Origin: Armatimonadota bacterium
Lineage (GTDB): Bacteria; Armatimonadota; Fimbriimonadia; Fimbriimonadales; Fimbriimonadaceae
Reading direction: 5' to 3'
NCBI GenBank assembly: GCA_018268375.1
Contig: JAFDWS010000006.1
Location: 508,848-572,847, forward strand
DNA length: 64,000 nt
The position numbers and the translations under genes were made by a program. The notes beneath the pieces were generated by a model. That model saw only the letters and a program-made list of their open reading frames with translations. It searched no databases and was not told the DNA's origin. This document shows positions 32,207 through 41,996 of the stretch, in pieces (position 1 is the first letter of the stretch; each line of letters begins with the position of its first letter).

Positions 32207-32330
32207 CGGCGAATCTGCAAGTGCTGCCAACCTGTATAGCCATCCGTATTCTGAGACAGGGACGGATTCACTTTTTCAGCCAAGCAGCTAAATTGCTTTC
32301 CGTCTCAAGGAACAAGCAACGGAGGAAAGC

Positions 32331-32588
32331 ATGAAGTGCCCGAAGTGTACACGAGAAAACTTGAGCGCTGACAAGAACGAGACTAGCCTTCCCTCGAAGG
32401 TGCAGGCAAGTCGCTGGCACCATAACCTCGCGAAGAACGGACATCCTTTGGCTGCGGGCTTAGTTGGCGCAGGCCAAGCGGCGGTGGCTATTCACGAAAC
32501 GTTCTACATCACTTACACATGTCGTGACTGCGGACACAAGTTCAACAAGGCGCAGGCGATGGCCGCTTCGGTCAAGCGCTGGTTGTAG
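32331..32588 (+). CDS. Small zinc-ribbon protein
   Basis: 85 residues. Cys pairs 'KCPKCTREN' and 'YTCRDCGHKFNKA' frame a 45-residue insert ('HNLAKNGHPLAAGLVGAGQAAVAIHETFY'), giving a split zinc ribbon. A strong GGAGGAAAGC ribbon of Shine-Dalgarno sequence precedes the ATG. It starts an operon with the coupling protein (17-nt gap). Function is unknown. Confidence 0.7.
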   Translation: MKCPKCTRENLSADKNETSLPSKVQASRWHHNLAKNGHPLAAGLVGAGQAAVAIHETFYITYTCRDCGHKFNKAQAMAASVKRWL

Positions 32589-32605
32589 GGGTTCTCGAAT
32601 TGCCG

Positions 32606-34060
32606 ATGTTTCTCCGAAGAGTTCGACATCCAGAGGAACACCTCCCGATCCACCACCCCACCAATCTCATCCGAGACTGGGGTGGTGGTGAGGGTTTCCG
32701 CCTGTCCGACGCGCTGACCGGCGTGGCCGTTTTCGGAGCCACCGGCTCCGGCAAAACCAGCGGTCCTGCCAAGCACTTAGCCTACGGCTACCTAGCCAAC
32801 GGCTTTGGCGGCTTGGTGCTTTGCGCCAAGAAGGAAGAGCGCCGCCAGTGGGAAGAATGGGCTCGCGAGACTGGTCGTACACCGGACCTTATCGTTGTGG
32901 ACGAAACGGCCAATTGGCGTTTCAACTTCCTTGACTGGGAAGCCGCCCGACCAGGCGAAGGTGGCGGCCTCACCATTAACATCGTCGCTCTGCTAGACGA
33001 GGTTGCCGGAGCCATCGCCGGTACGACCGCACGGCATGAGACCGGAAGCACTAAGTTCTTCCAAGACGCCTTGCATCACATGAATACCAACCTAGTGGAC
33101 TTGCCCATCTTCGCAGGACTCCCCGTGTCTCTGCCGCTCATGCGCTCTATCGTTAGCTCGGCCCCACTTTCGTTTGCGGAGATCGAAAGTGAAGAGTGGC
33201 AGGCGCGAAGCGCTTGCCATGCGATCTTGCGCGAAGCAGACCACGCGACTTTACTCGCCGACCCAGATACCAGGTCCGATTTCGAGGAGTGTCGCAACTA
33301 TTGGCTCGTGGAGTACCCGGCTCTATCCGAGAAGACAAGAAGCATCATCGCGTTGAGCTTCTCCATGCTCGCCAGACCCTTCATTACCCGGCCTTTGAAA
33401 ACGATCTTCTCCACCGATACCAATGTGACTCCAGAGGATGCGTTCGAAGGCCGTGTCATCTTGATTGATTTACCGATACAGGAGTTTCGTCTTGCAGGCA
33501 AAATCGCCCAACTCGCATTCAAGTATTGTTTCCAAGTTTCGCTCCTCCGCCGAATGCAGCCCCTCGGAGGCTATTTGCGCCCGGTCTTCCTCTGGGCCGA
33601 CGAAGCCCAGAACTTCGTGAGCGAATTCGACTCAGAGTATCAAGCCGTTGCTAGATCGGCGGGCGGCTGCACCGTGTACCTGACGCAGAACCGTGAATCT
33701 TACAAGCGGGTTCTCGGCAATGACGACGCAGTCGATTCGCTTCTCGGGAATCTTCAGTGCAAGTTCTTCTGCCAAAACGCGGGCGATACAAACCAGTGGG
33801 CGGCCAAGTTGCTCGGCGAGCACTACGTGAGCATCAGCGGCACCAACGTCAGCCGGGGCGAGCGCGGCGGCCAACATGCCGGAATCTCAACTCACGAGCA
33901 GCGACGATTCTTCATCGAACCCTCAGCTTTCACGACTTTGAAGCGCGGCGGCTACGCGAACGCCTGCCAAGTCGAGGCCATCGTCTACAACGGTGGCAAA
34001 CAGTTCCAAACGCCAAACGGTGAATTACTGCCGTACAAACTCTTGACCTTTAACCAATAG
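32606..34060 (+). CDS. TraD/VirD4-like coupling protein ATPase
   Basis: About 484 residues. P-loop 'VFGATGSGKTSGPAKHLAYGYL' near the N-terminus, Walker B 'PVFLWADEAQNFVSE' followed by 'CTVYLTQNRESYKRVLG' (the TraG/TraM-recognition type sensor region), and 'NLQCKFFCQNAGDTNQWAAKLLGEH'. These are features of type IV coupling proteins that bring the relaxase-DNA complex to a secretion channel. The usual N-terminal membrane helices are missing; the next gene encodes a membrane protein that could supply them. A TTG at 32600 is a possible alternative start. No T4SS genes are near. Confidence 0.82.
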   Translation: MFLRRVRHPEEHLPIHHPTNLIRDWGGGEGFRLSDALTGVAVFGATGSGKTSGPAKHLAYGYLANGFGGLVLCAKKEERRQWEEWARETGRTPDLIVVDETANWRFNFLDWEAARPGEGGGLTINIVALLDEVAGAIAGTTARHETGSTKFFQDALHHMNTNLVDLPIFAGLPVSLPLMRSIVSSAPLSFAEIESEEWQARSACHAILREADHATLLADPDTRSDFEECRNYWLVEYPALSEKTRSIIALSFSMLARPFITRPLKTIFSTDTNVTPEDAFEGRVILIDLPIQEFRLAGKIAQLAFKYCFQVSLLRRMQPLGGYLRPVFLWADEAQNFVSEFDSEYQAVARSAGGCTVYLTQNRESYKRVLGNDDAVDSLLGNLQCKFFCQNAGDTNQWAAKLLGEHYVSISGTNVSRGERGGQHAGISTHEQRRFFIEPSAFTTLKRGGYANACQVEAIVYNGGKQFQTPNGELLPYKLLTFNQ

Positions 34061-34070
34061 GTGAGTGACC

Positions 34071-34775
34071 ATGCCCAGGTACGCCCAATCGCAACCCAAC
34101 TTTATGACCGGACTGGAAGAGGTCTTCTATTTTCCGGCCCTAACCTTGATGGTCTTTATGCGCCGCCGAATCGGATTGCGCCTTCTCAGCCCGGCTCGAA
34201 TCATTCGCACCTTTGTGCTGATCCAACTCTACGCGGTCTTCGCAGTATTTCTACTCGGTGGATCGGCACTCGACATTCGCATCGTACAGGGCTTCTCGTT
34301 TGTATTCCTTCTGATCGCCGCCGCACAGTATTGGCGGAGTTGGCGAGCATTTAATCGCGGAAGCGATTTGCACACGCTTTCGAGTGGCTTCTCCCACCTA
34401 GAAACGGGCCACATCCCGAACTTCTTGAGGTATCACCGGCGCATCTACCGTATTGGCGATCCTCTATTCTGCTTGGCCGTCGCTTGCTATGCGTGGATCG
34501 TATGTCCCCCGCTTGGGTTGTGGATCGGTCTTGCCAGCCTCTCGCTCAGGATGTTCGAGCAAGCTCGGTACGAGGCTGCCCTCACTCGCGACTTCGAAAT
34601 AGTCGATAGCATGGCCGAGGCTAAGATTCAGCAGGATACCGCCGAGTTCTTCTCAAAGCCGAAAGCCCGCAACACCACGAACCAGCCGCCAAATGACCGA
34701 GTCGGACTTCCCACCGGCATCGGTCCTGACATTGAACTACAGATCGCTCAGCGCTCTAAGGAGAAACAATCATGA
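34071..34775 (+). CDS. Membrane protein partner of coupling ATPase
   Basis: About 234 residues. At least three hydrophobic segments are visible ('IIRTFVLIQLYAVFAVFLLGG', 'IVQGFSFVFLLIAAAQYW', 'LFCLAVACYAWIVCPPLGLWIGLASL'), with a polar C-terminal tail. It starts 10 nt after the ATPase stop (ATG 34071; GTG 34065 possible) and overlaps the next ATG. I infer a membrane anchor for the soluble coupling protein. No family name can be given. Confidence 0.65.
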   Translation: MPRYAQSQPNFMTGLEEVFYFPALTLMVFMRRRIGLRLLSPARIIRTFVLIQLYAVFAVFLLGGSALDIRIVQGFSFVFLLIAAAQYWRSWRAFNRGSDLHTLSSGFSHLETGHIPNFLRYHRRIYRIGDPLFCLAVACYAWIVCPPLGLWIGLASLSLRMFEQARYEAALTRDFEIVDSMAEAKIQQDTAEFFSKPKARNTTNQPPNDRVGLPTGIGPDIELQIAQRSKEKQS

Positions 34776-35215
34776 TGAATACTTGCCCTAGCTGTGGAGG
34801 GGCATTCACGGAATCTTGGGCATTCTGCCCAACATGTGGGAGTTCGATCCAGTCTCAAGCATCAGTTCCACCCTACGGCAGTATCCAAGGAAAGATGACC
34901 GCAGCCAAGGGCTTCGGCCAGATGTTTGGCCTTGACCCACGAATCGCATTCCTCACCTTCGTTGTCGATGCAATGCTCTTCGGGGAAAACGTCGTGACCC
35001 TCGGCGCGACCCTACCCCTATCAATCGCCGCTGCCGTGGTTCTCGGTGTCATCACCTTTAGGGCACAGCTTCACTGGTACGGTGACAGCCGACAATCGGC
35101 TCAAACAAAAGCACTCATTCTCGGCCTATTGACCGCGATCCCCACTCCACTCCCGGCCATCCTCTACGTGCCCGCCGGGGTCATTGGTTTGACCCACCTC
35201 GTCCGCCGCAAATAA
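34772..35215 (+). CDS. Zinc-ribbon membrane protein
   Basis: 147 residues. An N-terminal double zinc knuckle ('TCPSCGGAFTESWAFCPTCGSSI') is followed by two or three transmembrane segments ('LPLSIAAAVVLGVITF', 'ALILGLLTAIPTPLPAILYVPAGVIGL'). AAGGAGAAACAATC precedes the ATG, which overlaps the upstream TGA. It is the last gene before a strong terminator. Role is unknown; it is likely part of the mobilization operon. Confidence 0.68.
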   Translation: MMNTCPSCGGAFTESWAFCPTCGSSIQSQASVPPYGSIQGKMTAAKGFGQMFGLDPRIAFLTFVVDAMLFGENVVTLGATLPLSIAAAVVLGVITFRAQLHWYGDSRQSAQTKALILGLLTAIPTPLPAILYVPAGVIGLTHLVRRK

Positions 35216-35234
35216 TTGCCCGCACTCGGCGAAC

Positions 35235-35281
35235 AACGCAACCGTGGGAGGATCGAGTAATCCTCCCACGGTTGCGTTTTC
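35235..35281 (+). terminator. Strong Rho-independent terminator
   Basis: Perfect 19-bp stem (35235-35253 with 35260-35278), loop CGAGTA, followed by a T-run. It separates the mobilization operon from the defence operon. Confidence 0.9.
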
Positions 35282-35309
35282 AACAAATCGGAGGACCCGC
35301 AGTTGCCCC

Positions 35310-35337
35310 TTGACCAGCGCCGGAGCTATCATATAAA
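35310..35337 (+). promoter_or_regulatory. Promoter of defence operon
   Basis: TTGACC (35310-35315), a 16-nt spacer and TATAAA (35332-35337) form a near-consensus sigma-70 promoter just after the terminator. GGAGGG (35351-35356) then precedes the ATG at 35360. Confidence 0.65.
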
Positions 35338-35359
35338 AGTTTGATGCTTTGGAGGGCTA

Positions 35360-35560
35360 ATGCTTGACCTGAGAGACGTTTTCTCGCTCACCGACTTCTT
35401 GCGGAACCACAAGGAGCACGTGGCGAGGCTTGCCGAAAGCGGCAAGCCGGTCGTGCTCACGGTCAAGGGCAAGCCCGTCTTGGTGCTCCAAAGCGCCACC
35501 GGTTACCAAAGCCTATTAGACAAAGTCAACGCCGCAAAGCCAGGGGAGCAACAAGAGTGA
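35360..35560 (+). CDS. Phd/YefM-like antitoxin-type protein
   Basis: 66 residues with the Phd/YefM N-terminal fold: 'FSLTDFLRNHKEHVARLAESGKPVVLTVKGKPVLVLQSATGYQSLLDKV'. The 'S-x-x-x-F-x-x-x-x-x-x-x-x-x-x-x-S-G-K-P-V-V-L-T-V-K-G-K-P-V' strand-turn pattern is characteristic. Phd proteins bind operators as dimers and neutralise Doc or RelE-type toxins through their C-terminus, which is very short here. No toxin gene is adjacent; the next gene, overlapping by 4 nt (GTGA), is the helicase of the defence operon. I infer a transcriptional regulator of this operon. Confidence 0.75.
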   Translation: MLDLRDVFSLTDFLRNHKEHVARLAESGKPVVLTVKGKPVLVLQSATGYQSLLDKVNAAKPGEQQE

Positions 35561-38500
35561 CGAAGCTGGAAGACCTCAAGCCGAACGCAACCGTCCGGGG
35601 AATCCTTCCCGAACGCGCCGTCACGGTAGTCGGCACCCAGTGGTACGGCACCAGCGCCGTCGAACTTACTTACAAAGACGCCGAAGGCAAGGTCGCGAAT
35701 ACTCTGCTCTATCGGAGCAACGAGCCTGATCTCGCGATTGTCGAGGAAGGTCGGCCCTGGAGTTTCGACGCCGACGGCAACCAGTTCCGCCTCGTATCCG
35801 AGGCGAACCGGATTCGCCTAGCTCACCTATTCGATCCCGTGCTCGCGGTTCACACCTCCATTGTCGAACCGCTCCCGCACCAGATCACCGCCGTTTACGA
35901 AGAGATGCTCCCTCGGCAGCCGCTTCGATTCCTTCTAGCGGACGATCCCGGCGCAGGGAAAACGATCATGGCGGGGCTGCTGATCAAGGAGCTAATCGCA
36001 AGAGGCGACCTCCAGCGCTGCCTCGTCGTCTGCCCCGGAAGTTTGGCCGAGCAATGGCAAGACGAGCTCTATCGCCGCTTCCATCTTCCGTTCGAAATCC
36101 TAACGAACGACAAACTCGAAGCCGCCCGAACCGGCAACTGGTTCCTTGAAAACCATCTCGTCATCGCGCGGCTCGACAAGCTGAGTCGGAACCCAGACGT
36201 TCAAGCAAAGCTCGAAGCCCCCGATGCGATGTGGGACCTGATCGTCTGTGACGAGGCGCACAAAATGTCCGCCACGCATTTTGGCGGCGAGATCAAATAC
36301 ACCAAGCGCTACCAACTCGGGCAACTTCTCTCGCATATCACCCGCCACTTCCTCCTTATGACGGCGACGCCGCACAACGGCAAGGAAGACGACTTCCAGC
36401 TTTTCATGGCGCTGCTAGACGGCGACCGATTCGAAGGCCGCTTCCGTGACGGTGTTCACACCGCAGACGTTTCCGACCTCATGCGCCGCATGGTGAAGGA
36501 AAAGCTACTCAAGTTTGACGCGACGCCGCTTTTTCCAGAGCGCCGCGCCTACACGGTGCCCTACAAGCTCTCGGACGCAGAAGCGCAGCTCTACGCTCAC
36601 GTGACCGAGTACGTCAGAGAAGAATTCAACCGTGCTGAAGCGCTCGAAAACGACAAGCGAGCGGGGACCGTCGGCTTTGCGCTCACGATCCTGCAACGCC
36701 GTCTTGCCTCTTCCCCCGAAGCGATCTACCAATCTCTTCGCCGTCGCAAGGAACGCTTGGAAAGACGCTTGCGGGAGCTAGAGCTGATTCAGCGGGGAGG
36801 CGGAATCGTACCGCCCTCCATGGAATTGCCTACGTTCACCGCCGAAGACGAAGACGACCTCGAAGATGCACCCGACATTGAAGTAGAGGAGTTCGAAGAA
36901 CAAGTCCTCGATCAGGCGACCGCAGCTCGCTCCATCGTTGAACTCAAGACGGAGATCGGAACCTTGGCCCGCCTTGAAGGCATGGCACAAGCATTGCGAC
37001 GCTCAGACAAGGACAAGAAATGGAGCGAACTAGCTCAACTCCTTGCCGAGATATTCACTCCCGCCGCACTGAAGAACATCGTCGCTGAAACGAGAGCCCG
37101 CTACGGAGCCAATCCTCCACAAAGCTCCCCCTCGCAAAAGCTCGTCATCTTCACCGAGCACCGAGACACGCTCACTTATCTCGAGGAGAAAATCCGCTCA
37201 CTGATTGGACGCCAAGAGGCTATCGTCTCAATTCACGGAGGCATGGGGCGCGAAGAGCGACTCATGGCTCAAGAAGCATTCCGGCACGACCCGGAAGTTC
37301 GCGTACTCATCGCGACCGACGCCGCAGGCGAAGGCATCAACCTGCAACGCGCTCACCTAATGGTCAACTATGACCTGCCTTGGAATCCAAACCGGCTGGA
37401 GCAACGGTTCGGGCGAATCCACCGAATTGGGCAAACCGAGGTTTGCCACCTGTGGAATCTCATCGCATCGGAGACCCGCGAAGGCGAGGTCTATCAGACT
37501 CTTTTGGACAAGCTCGAAGAAGCAAGGAAAGCGCTCGGTGGCCAAGTCTTCGACGTGCTCGGCAAGGTGGTATTCGATGGACGCCCGCTCCGCGAACTGC
37601 TTGTCGATGCGATTCGATACGGCGAGCGACCAGAAATCCAGGCCAAGCTGACGCAAATGGTCGAAGACGCGTTCGACCGCACCAAGCTCCAAGAGCTGAT
37701 CGAGGAGAGGGCCATCGCTCCGAACACGATGGACGCGAGCCGCGTCTACAAAATCCGCGAGAGCATGGAACGCGCCGAGGCGCGTCGGCTCCAGCCACAC
37801 TACATCGAATCATTCTTCCTCGAAGCGTTCAAGCAACTCGGCGGCACCTATCGCCAACGCGAGAACCGGCGCTACGAAATCACGCACGTTCCTTCAACTG
37901 TCCGCAACCGTGATCGGCTTATCGGAGTGGGCGAGCCGGTTCTCACTCGCTACGAGCGCATCGTTTTCGAAAAGCACCTTATAAACCCCCAGGGCCAACC
38001 GCTCGCCGCCTTCGTCTGCCCCGGACACCCGTTGCTTGATGCAACGCTCGATCTAGAACTAGAGCGTCACCGCGACCTGATGAAGCGAGGTGCGGTGCTG
38101 GTCGATGAATCCGACTTCGGAACGACGCCGCGAATCCTGTTCTACTTAGAACACGCCATCCAAGATGGAAGCATCACGCGCAGTGGGGAGCGCCGCGTCA
38201 TCTCCAAGCAGATGCTGTACGTCGAGATCGACGCCGAGGGAAAAATTCGCCACGTGCACTACGCGCCTTACCTCGACTACAGAGCACGAAAAGAAGGAGA
38301 GCCGGACGCAGAAGAGCTATTGCCGAGACCTGAGTTTCAATGGATCACGAAGGAGCTCGAACACAAAGCGCAGGCTCACGCAATCGAAACAGTCGTACCC
38401 GAGCACCTCGAACAAGTTCGCAAGGGAAGGCTCGAGCTCCTCGAAAAAACCGAAGCGGCCGTAAAGGACCGGCTCACTAAAGAGATCAACTACTGGGATC

Positions 38501-39120
38501 ACCGATCCGAAGAACTTAGACTACAAGAGCAATCAGGAAAGCCCAATGCCCGCCTCAACTCTAACGAGGCGAGGAAACGAGCCGACGAACTCCAAAGCAG
38601 ACTCGAAAGACGGATGGATGAGTTGCAAAGGGAACGGCAGATCGCACCGCTTCCGCCAGTCGTCATCGGCGGTTTGCTCGTAGTGCCCATTGGCTTGCTC
38701 AATGAAGCTCGCGGAACCCCTGTATCGGTAAGCGTCTCGCGCGACACTCAGGCAGCGGCAGCCAAGGCCCGTGCCATCGTGATGCAGATCGAGAGAGACC
38801 TAGGCTTCGAACCCATCGACGTTGAGTTCGACCGCCTCGGCTACGACATCGAGAGCCGAATTCCTGGAACAGGCAAACTTCGCTTCATCGAAGTCAAAGG
38901 TCGAATCGCGGGAGCCAATACGGTCACTGTCACGCGGAACGAAATCCTCTACTCGCTCAACAAGCCCGACGATTACATTCTCGCCATCGTCGCCTTTGAC
39001 GGCGACGACCACCGAGTTCATTACATCCGAACCCCGTTCGGCAGCGAACCCGACTTCGGCGTGACCAGCGTCAACTACAGCCTCGATGAGCTTATTGCTC
39101 GAAGCGAGGAGCCGAAATGA
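35557..39120 (+). CDS. SNF2-type helicase with C-terminal DUF3883
   Basis: 1187 residues. SF2 motifs in order: Q-motif 'PLPHQITAVY' (~105), Walker A 'DDPGAGKTIMAGLL' (~129), DEAH in 'LIVCDEAHKMSA' (~228), 'LLMTATPHNG', then RecA2 with 'KLVIFTEHRDTLTYLEEKI', 'VLIATDAAGEGINLQ' and 'QRFGRIHRIGQ'. Acidic and coiled-coil inserts divide the lobes. The C-terminus has a DUF3883 nuclease-like domain ('RLGYDIESRIPGTGKLRFIEVKGR', with an ExK at 'IEVKGR'). Such helicases occur with DNA methylases in DISARM-like and DUF1156/DUF499 clusters. It probably translocates on unmodified invading DNA; this is inference from family and context. The stop overlaps the methylase ATG. Confidence 0.88.
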   Translation: MTKLEDLKPNATVRGILPERAVTVVGTQWYGTSAVELTYKDAEGKVANTLLYRSNEPDLAIVEEGRPWSFDADGNQFRLVSEANRIRLAHLFDPVLAVHTSIVEPLPHQITAVYEEMLPRQPLRFLLADDPGAGKTIMAGLLIKELIARGDLQRCLVVCPGSLAEQWQDELYRRFHLPFEILTNDKLEAARTGNWFLENHLVIARLDKLSRNPDVQAKLEAPDAMWDLIVCDEAHKMSATHFGGEIKYTKRYQLGQLLSHITRHFLLMTATPHNGKEDDFQLFMALLDGDRFEGRFRDGVHTADVSDLMRRMVKEKLLKFDATPLFPERRAYTVPYKLSDAEAQLYAHVTEYVREEFNRAEALENDKRAGTVGFALTILQRRLASSPEAIYQSLRRRKERLERRLRELELIQRGGGIVPPSMELPTFTAEDEDDLEDAPDIEVEEFEEQVLDQATAARSIVELKTEIGTLARLEGMAQALRRSDKDKKWSELAQLLAEIFTPAALKNIVAETRARYGANPPQSSPSQKLVIFTEHRDTLTYLEEKIRSLIGRQEAIVSIHGGMGREERLMAQEAFRHDPEVRVLIATDAAGEGINLQRAHLMVNYDLPWNPNRLEQRFGRIHRIGQTEVCHLWNLIASETREGEVYQTLLDKLEEARKALGGQVFDVLGKVVFDGRPLRELLVDAIRYGERPEIQAKLTQMVEDAFDRTKLQELIEERAIAPNTMDASRVYKIRESMERAEARRLQPHYIESFFLEAFKQLGGTYRQRENRRYEITHVPSTVRNRDRLIGVGEPVLTRYERIVFEKHLINPQGQPLAAFVCPGHPLLDATLDLELERHRDLMKRGAVLVDESDFGTTPRILFYLEHAIQDGSITRSGERRVISKQMLYVEIDAEGKIRHVHYAPYLDYRARKEGEPDAEELLPRPEFQWITKELEHKAQAHAIETVVPEHLEQVRKGRLELLEKTEAAVKDRLTKEINYWDHRSEELRLQEQSGKPNARLNSNEARKRADELQSRLERRMDELQRERQIAPLPPVVIGGLLVVPIGLLNEARGTPVSVSVSRDTQAAAAKARAIVMQIERDLGFEPIDVEFDRLGYDIESRIPGTGKLRFIEVKGRIAGANTVTVTRNEILYSLNKPDDYILAIVAFDGDDHRVHYIRTPFGSEPDFGVTSVNYSLDELIARSEEPK

Positions 39121-41996
39121 CCACACCCATTCGAAGGAAACTCATAGAGGTAGCGCTCCCGCTTGAATCCATTAACGAGGAGGGCGCTCAGAGAAAGCGC
39201 AAGGCCCCCACCGGGTATCCGACGGCTATTCACAAGTGGTGGGCTCAACGCCCTGTTGCTGCGGCCAGGGCCGTCATCTTTGCCCAGATGGTAGATGACC
39301 CCAGTTCATGGCCAGACCTCTTTCCGACAAAGAAGGCTCAAGAGAAGGAAAGGCAGCGTCTCTTTTCTATCATCGAGGAACTGGTGCTGTGGGAAAACAC
39401 TACCAACGACGAAGTCTTGCAAAGAGCACGGGACGAAATCTGGCGCAGTTGGAGACGCGCTTGCTCGGAAAACGTAGACCATCCTCGGGCCAAGGAACTA
39501 TTCCATCGGGATATCCTCCCAGCTTTTCACGATCCATTCGCAGGCGGTGGCACCTTGCCCTTGGAAGCGCAGCGACTCGGCTTAGAAAGTCACGCCAGTG
39601 ACTTGAATCCAGTAGCTGTAGTAATCAATAAAGCACTGATTGAGTTGCCGCCGCTCTTCCGTGACTATGAACCTGTGAACCCCGCATGGCAATCGAAGCA
39701 CCAAGGAGAGAAGGCACTGATTCAGTGGAAGGGCGCGTCGGGCCTCGCTGAAGACGTTCGATTTTATGGAGACCTAGTTCTTTCAGAAGCCGCCAAGAGA
39801 ATTGAAGGCCACTTCCCGCGTCTCAAAGTCACGCACGAACTGGCGCAAGGCCGGCCCGACCTGTCGACCTTTGTCGGCAAGGAACTGTTAGTTGTGGCGT
39901 GGATTTGGGCCAGGACCGTTAAGAGCCCGAATCCCGCTTTCCGAGACGTTGACGTGCCACTTGCAACCAGCTATCTGCTATCGAGCAAGAAGGGACGCGA
40001 AGTTTATCTCGAACCGATTAAGGCATCGAGAACCTACGAGTTTGTCGTTCGGACTGGCAAACCAAGCAATCCTGAAGCAACGAGTAAAGGAACCGCTGCT
40101 GGCAAGCGAGGAGCTTTTCGATGCTTGATGTCGGATGCTCCAATCACTTACGACTACATCCGACAAGAGGGCCAAGCGGGCCGTTTAGGCTCCCGATTAA
40201 TGGCCATTGTGGTCGAAACCGGTGCCGGGCGAACCTACGTTTCACCGACCATCGACCAAGAAACTGCCGCTCTGATGGTCAAGTCCCGGTGGGAGCCCGA
40301 GGTTCAGCTACAGGGCAAAGCCAGAGTAAATGTTTCGAACTACGGCCTCAACACTCAAGCCGACCTCTACACTCATCGGCAGCTGCTAGCACTATCCACC
40401 TTTGCAGAACTAATCGAGAATCTGCACAGCCGAGTGATGCACGATGCCAAAGGGGCCGTCCTTGCGCCTAGCTTCGACCCGAAGCTGTACGCAGACGTCA
40501 TCGTCCTCTATCTCGCTTTTGTTCTCAGCAGGATGGTGCATCACTCAAGCGCCATATGCACATGGCTGCCAAAGGATTCTGCAATCCGGCAAACATTCAG
40601 CAAACAAGCCTTGCCAATGACCTGGGACTACGTGGAAGGCAACCCGTTCGGAAAGTCCAGCGCTGCTTGGAAGCAATGCTTGAAAGTCGTTACAAGCTGC
40701 CTTGACTGGGTGCCCGCAACTGGAAAGGGAGCTGCAACGAATGTAGATGCCATCGAAATGAACGGCGAGGTTCCCCACAGCCTCGTTATTTCAACTGACC
40801 CTCCCTACTACGATAACGTCAGCTACGCCGATCTTTCTGACTACTTCTACGTTTGGTTGCGAAAGTGCTTGAAGAACTCTATGCCCGCATTGTTCGCGAC
40901 GATGGCTACGCCAAAGGAGCCCGAACTCATAGCCTCCCCCCAACGGCACTGCGGAGCCCAAAATGCCGAACACTTCTTCCTCGAAGGCATGACAAGGGCG
41001 CTAAAGACGCTGAGCCTCAAAGCACATCCCGCCTACCCGGTAACCATTTATTACGCGTTCAAGCAATCTGAGACCGCAGATGATACCGGCACAACAAGTA
41101 CCGGCTGGGAAACATTTCTGGAAGCCATTTGCAAGGCAGGGTTCGCTATAACGGGCACATGGCCCATGCGCACCGAGGGAGACAATCGGTTGCTAAGCGT
41201 CGGTGCTAATGCGTTGGCATCGAGCATCGTTCTTGTGTGCCGTCCTAAAGACGAAAACGCCCCAACCACAAGCCGCCGAGACTTCCACACTGCTCTCCAG
41301 CGCGAGCTTCCGGTCGCTGTGCAGAATCTACAAAGGGGGAACGTCGCTCCGGTTGATTTACAGCAAGCTGCAATCGGCCCAGGCATGGCTGTCTTTACTA
41401 GGTTCGAGAGGGTGCTTGATGCGGGCGGCAAGTCACTTTCCGTACGCGACGCGCTCGCAATCATAAATGAGACTCTCGACGAAGTTCTCGCTCAACAGGA
41501 AGGAGACTTCGATAGTGACACGCGCTGGGCCCTGACCTGGTTTCAGGAGTACGGATTTTCAGAAGGCGCGTTTGGTCGAGCAGATGACCTCGCCCGAGCA
41601 AGAAATACGAGCGTGGACGGAGTTGCCGATTCTGGTATCGCTGCATCTGGAAAGGGCAAAGTCCGATTACTTCGACCCGAGGAACTACCCGACAACTGGG
41701 ATCCAGAACGGGACAAGCGGCTCACGGTTTGGGAGATCGTCCACCACATGATCCGCATTCTCGACAAAGGCGAAACGAGCGCCGCCGAACTTCTCGCCAA
41801 GCTCGGCAGCAAAGCGGAGATCGCCCGCGAGTTGGCCTACCGTCTCTACAGCATCTGCGACCGTACCAAGCGCGGCCAGGACGCCCAGCGCTACAACGCG
41901 CTCGTGCAAAGTTGGCCGGAAATAGTTGCAATCGCAGCCAAGATTCCTAAAGTAGCGCAAGAGGTGCAGCTAGGCTTCGAGGGGATGAACGAGTAA
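39117..41996 (+). CDS. DUF1156 DNA methylase
   Basis: 959 residues. The N-terminus carries the DUF1156 block 'TGYPTAIHKWWAQRPVAAARAVIFAQMVDDPS', followed by AdoMet motif I 'HDPFAGGGTLPLEAQRLGLESHASDLNPVAVVINKA' (~140) and, about 400 residues later, catalytic motif IV 'STDPPYYDNVSYADLSDYFYVWLRK'. The wide spacing between motifs I and IV is usual for DUF1156 proteins. DPPY indicates exocyclic amino (N6-adenine or N4-cytosine) methylation. It presumably marks host DNA so that the helicase/DUF499 partners ignore it. The gene overlaps the helicase stop (ATGA) and abuts the DUF499 start codon directly. Confidence 0.9.
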   Translation: MTTPIRRKLIEVALPLESINEEGAQRKRKAPTGYPTAIHKWWAQRPVAAARAVIFAQMVDDPSSWPDLFPTKKAQEKERQRLFSIIEELVLWENTTNDEVLQRARDEIWRSWRRACSENVDHPRAKELFHRDILPAFHDPFAGGGTLPLEAQRLGLESHASDLNPVAVVINKALIELPPLFRDYEPVNPAWQSKHQGEKALIQWKGASGLAEDVRFYGDLVLSEAAKRIEGHFPRLKVTHELAQGRPDLSTFVGKELLVVAWIWARTVKSPNPAFRDVDVPLATSYLLSSKKGREVYLEPIKASRTYEFVVRTGKPSNPEATSKGTAAGKRGAFRCLMSDAPITYDYIRQEGQAGRLGSRLMAIVVETGAGRTYVSPTIDQETAALMVKSRWEPEVQLQGKARVNVSNYGLNTQADLYTHRQLLALSTFAELIENLHSRVMHDAKGAVLAPSFDPKLYADVIVLYLAFVLSRMVHHSSAICTWLPKDSAIRQTFSKQALPMTWDYVEGNPFGKSSAAWKQCLKVVTSCLDWVPATGKGAATNVDAIEMNGEVPHSLVISTDPPYYDNVSYADLSDYFYVWLRKCLKNSMPALFATMATPKEPELIASPQRHCGAQNAEHFFLEGMTRALKTLSLKAHPAYPVTIYYAFKQSETADDTGTTSTGWETFLEAICKAGFAITGTWPMRTEGDNRLLSVGANALASSIVLVCRPKDENAPTTSRRDFHTALQRELPVAVQNLQRGNVAPVDLQQAAIGPGMAVFTRFERVLDAGGKSLSVRDALAIINETLDEVLAQQEGDFDSDTRWALTWFQEYGFSEGAFGRADDLARARNTSVDGVADSGIAASGKGKVRLLRPEELPDNWDPERDKRLTVWEIVHHMIRILDKGETSAAELLAKLGSKAEIARELAYRLYSICDRTKRGQDAQRYNALVQSWPEIVAIAAKIPKVAQEVQLGFEGMNE

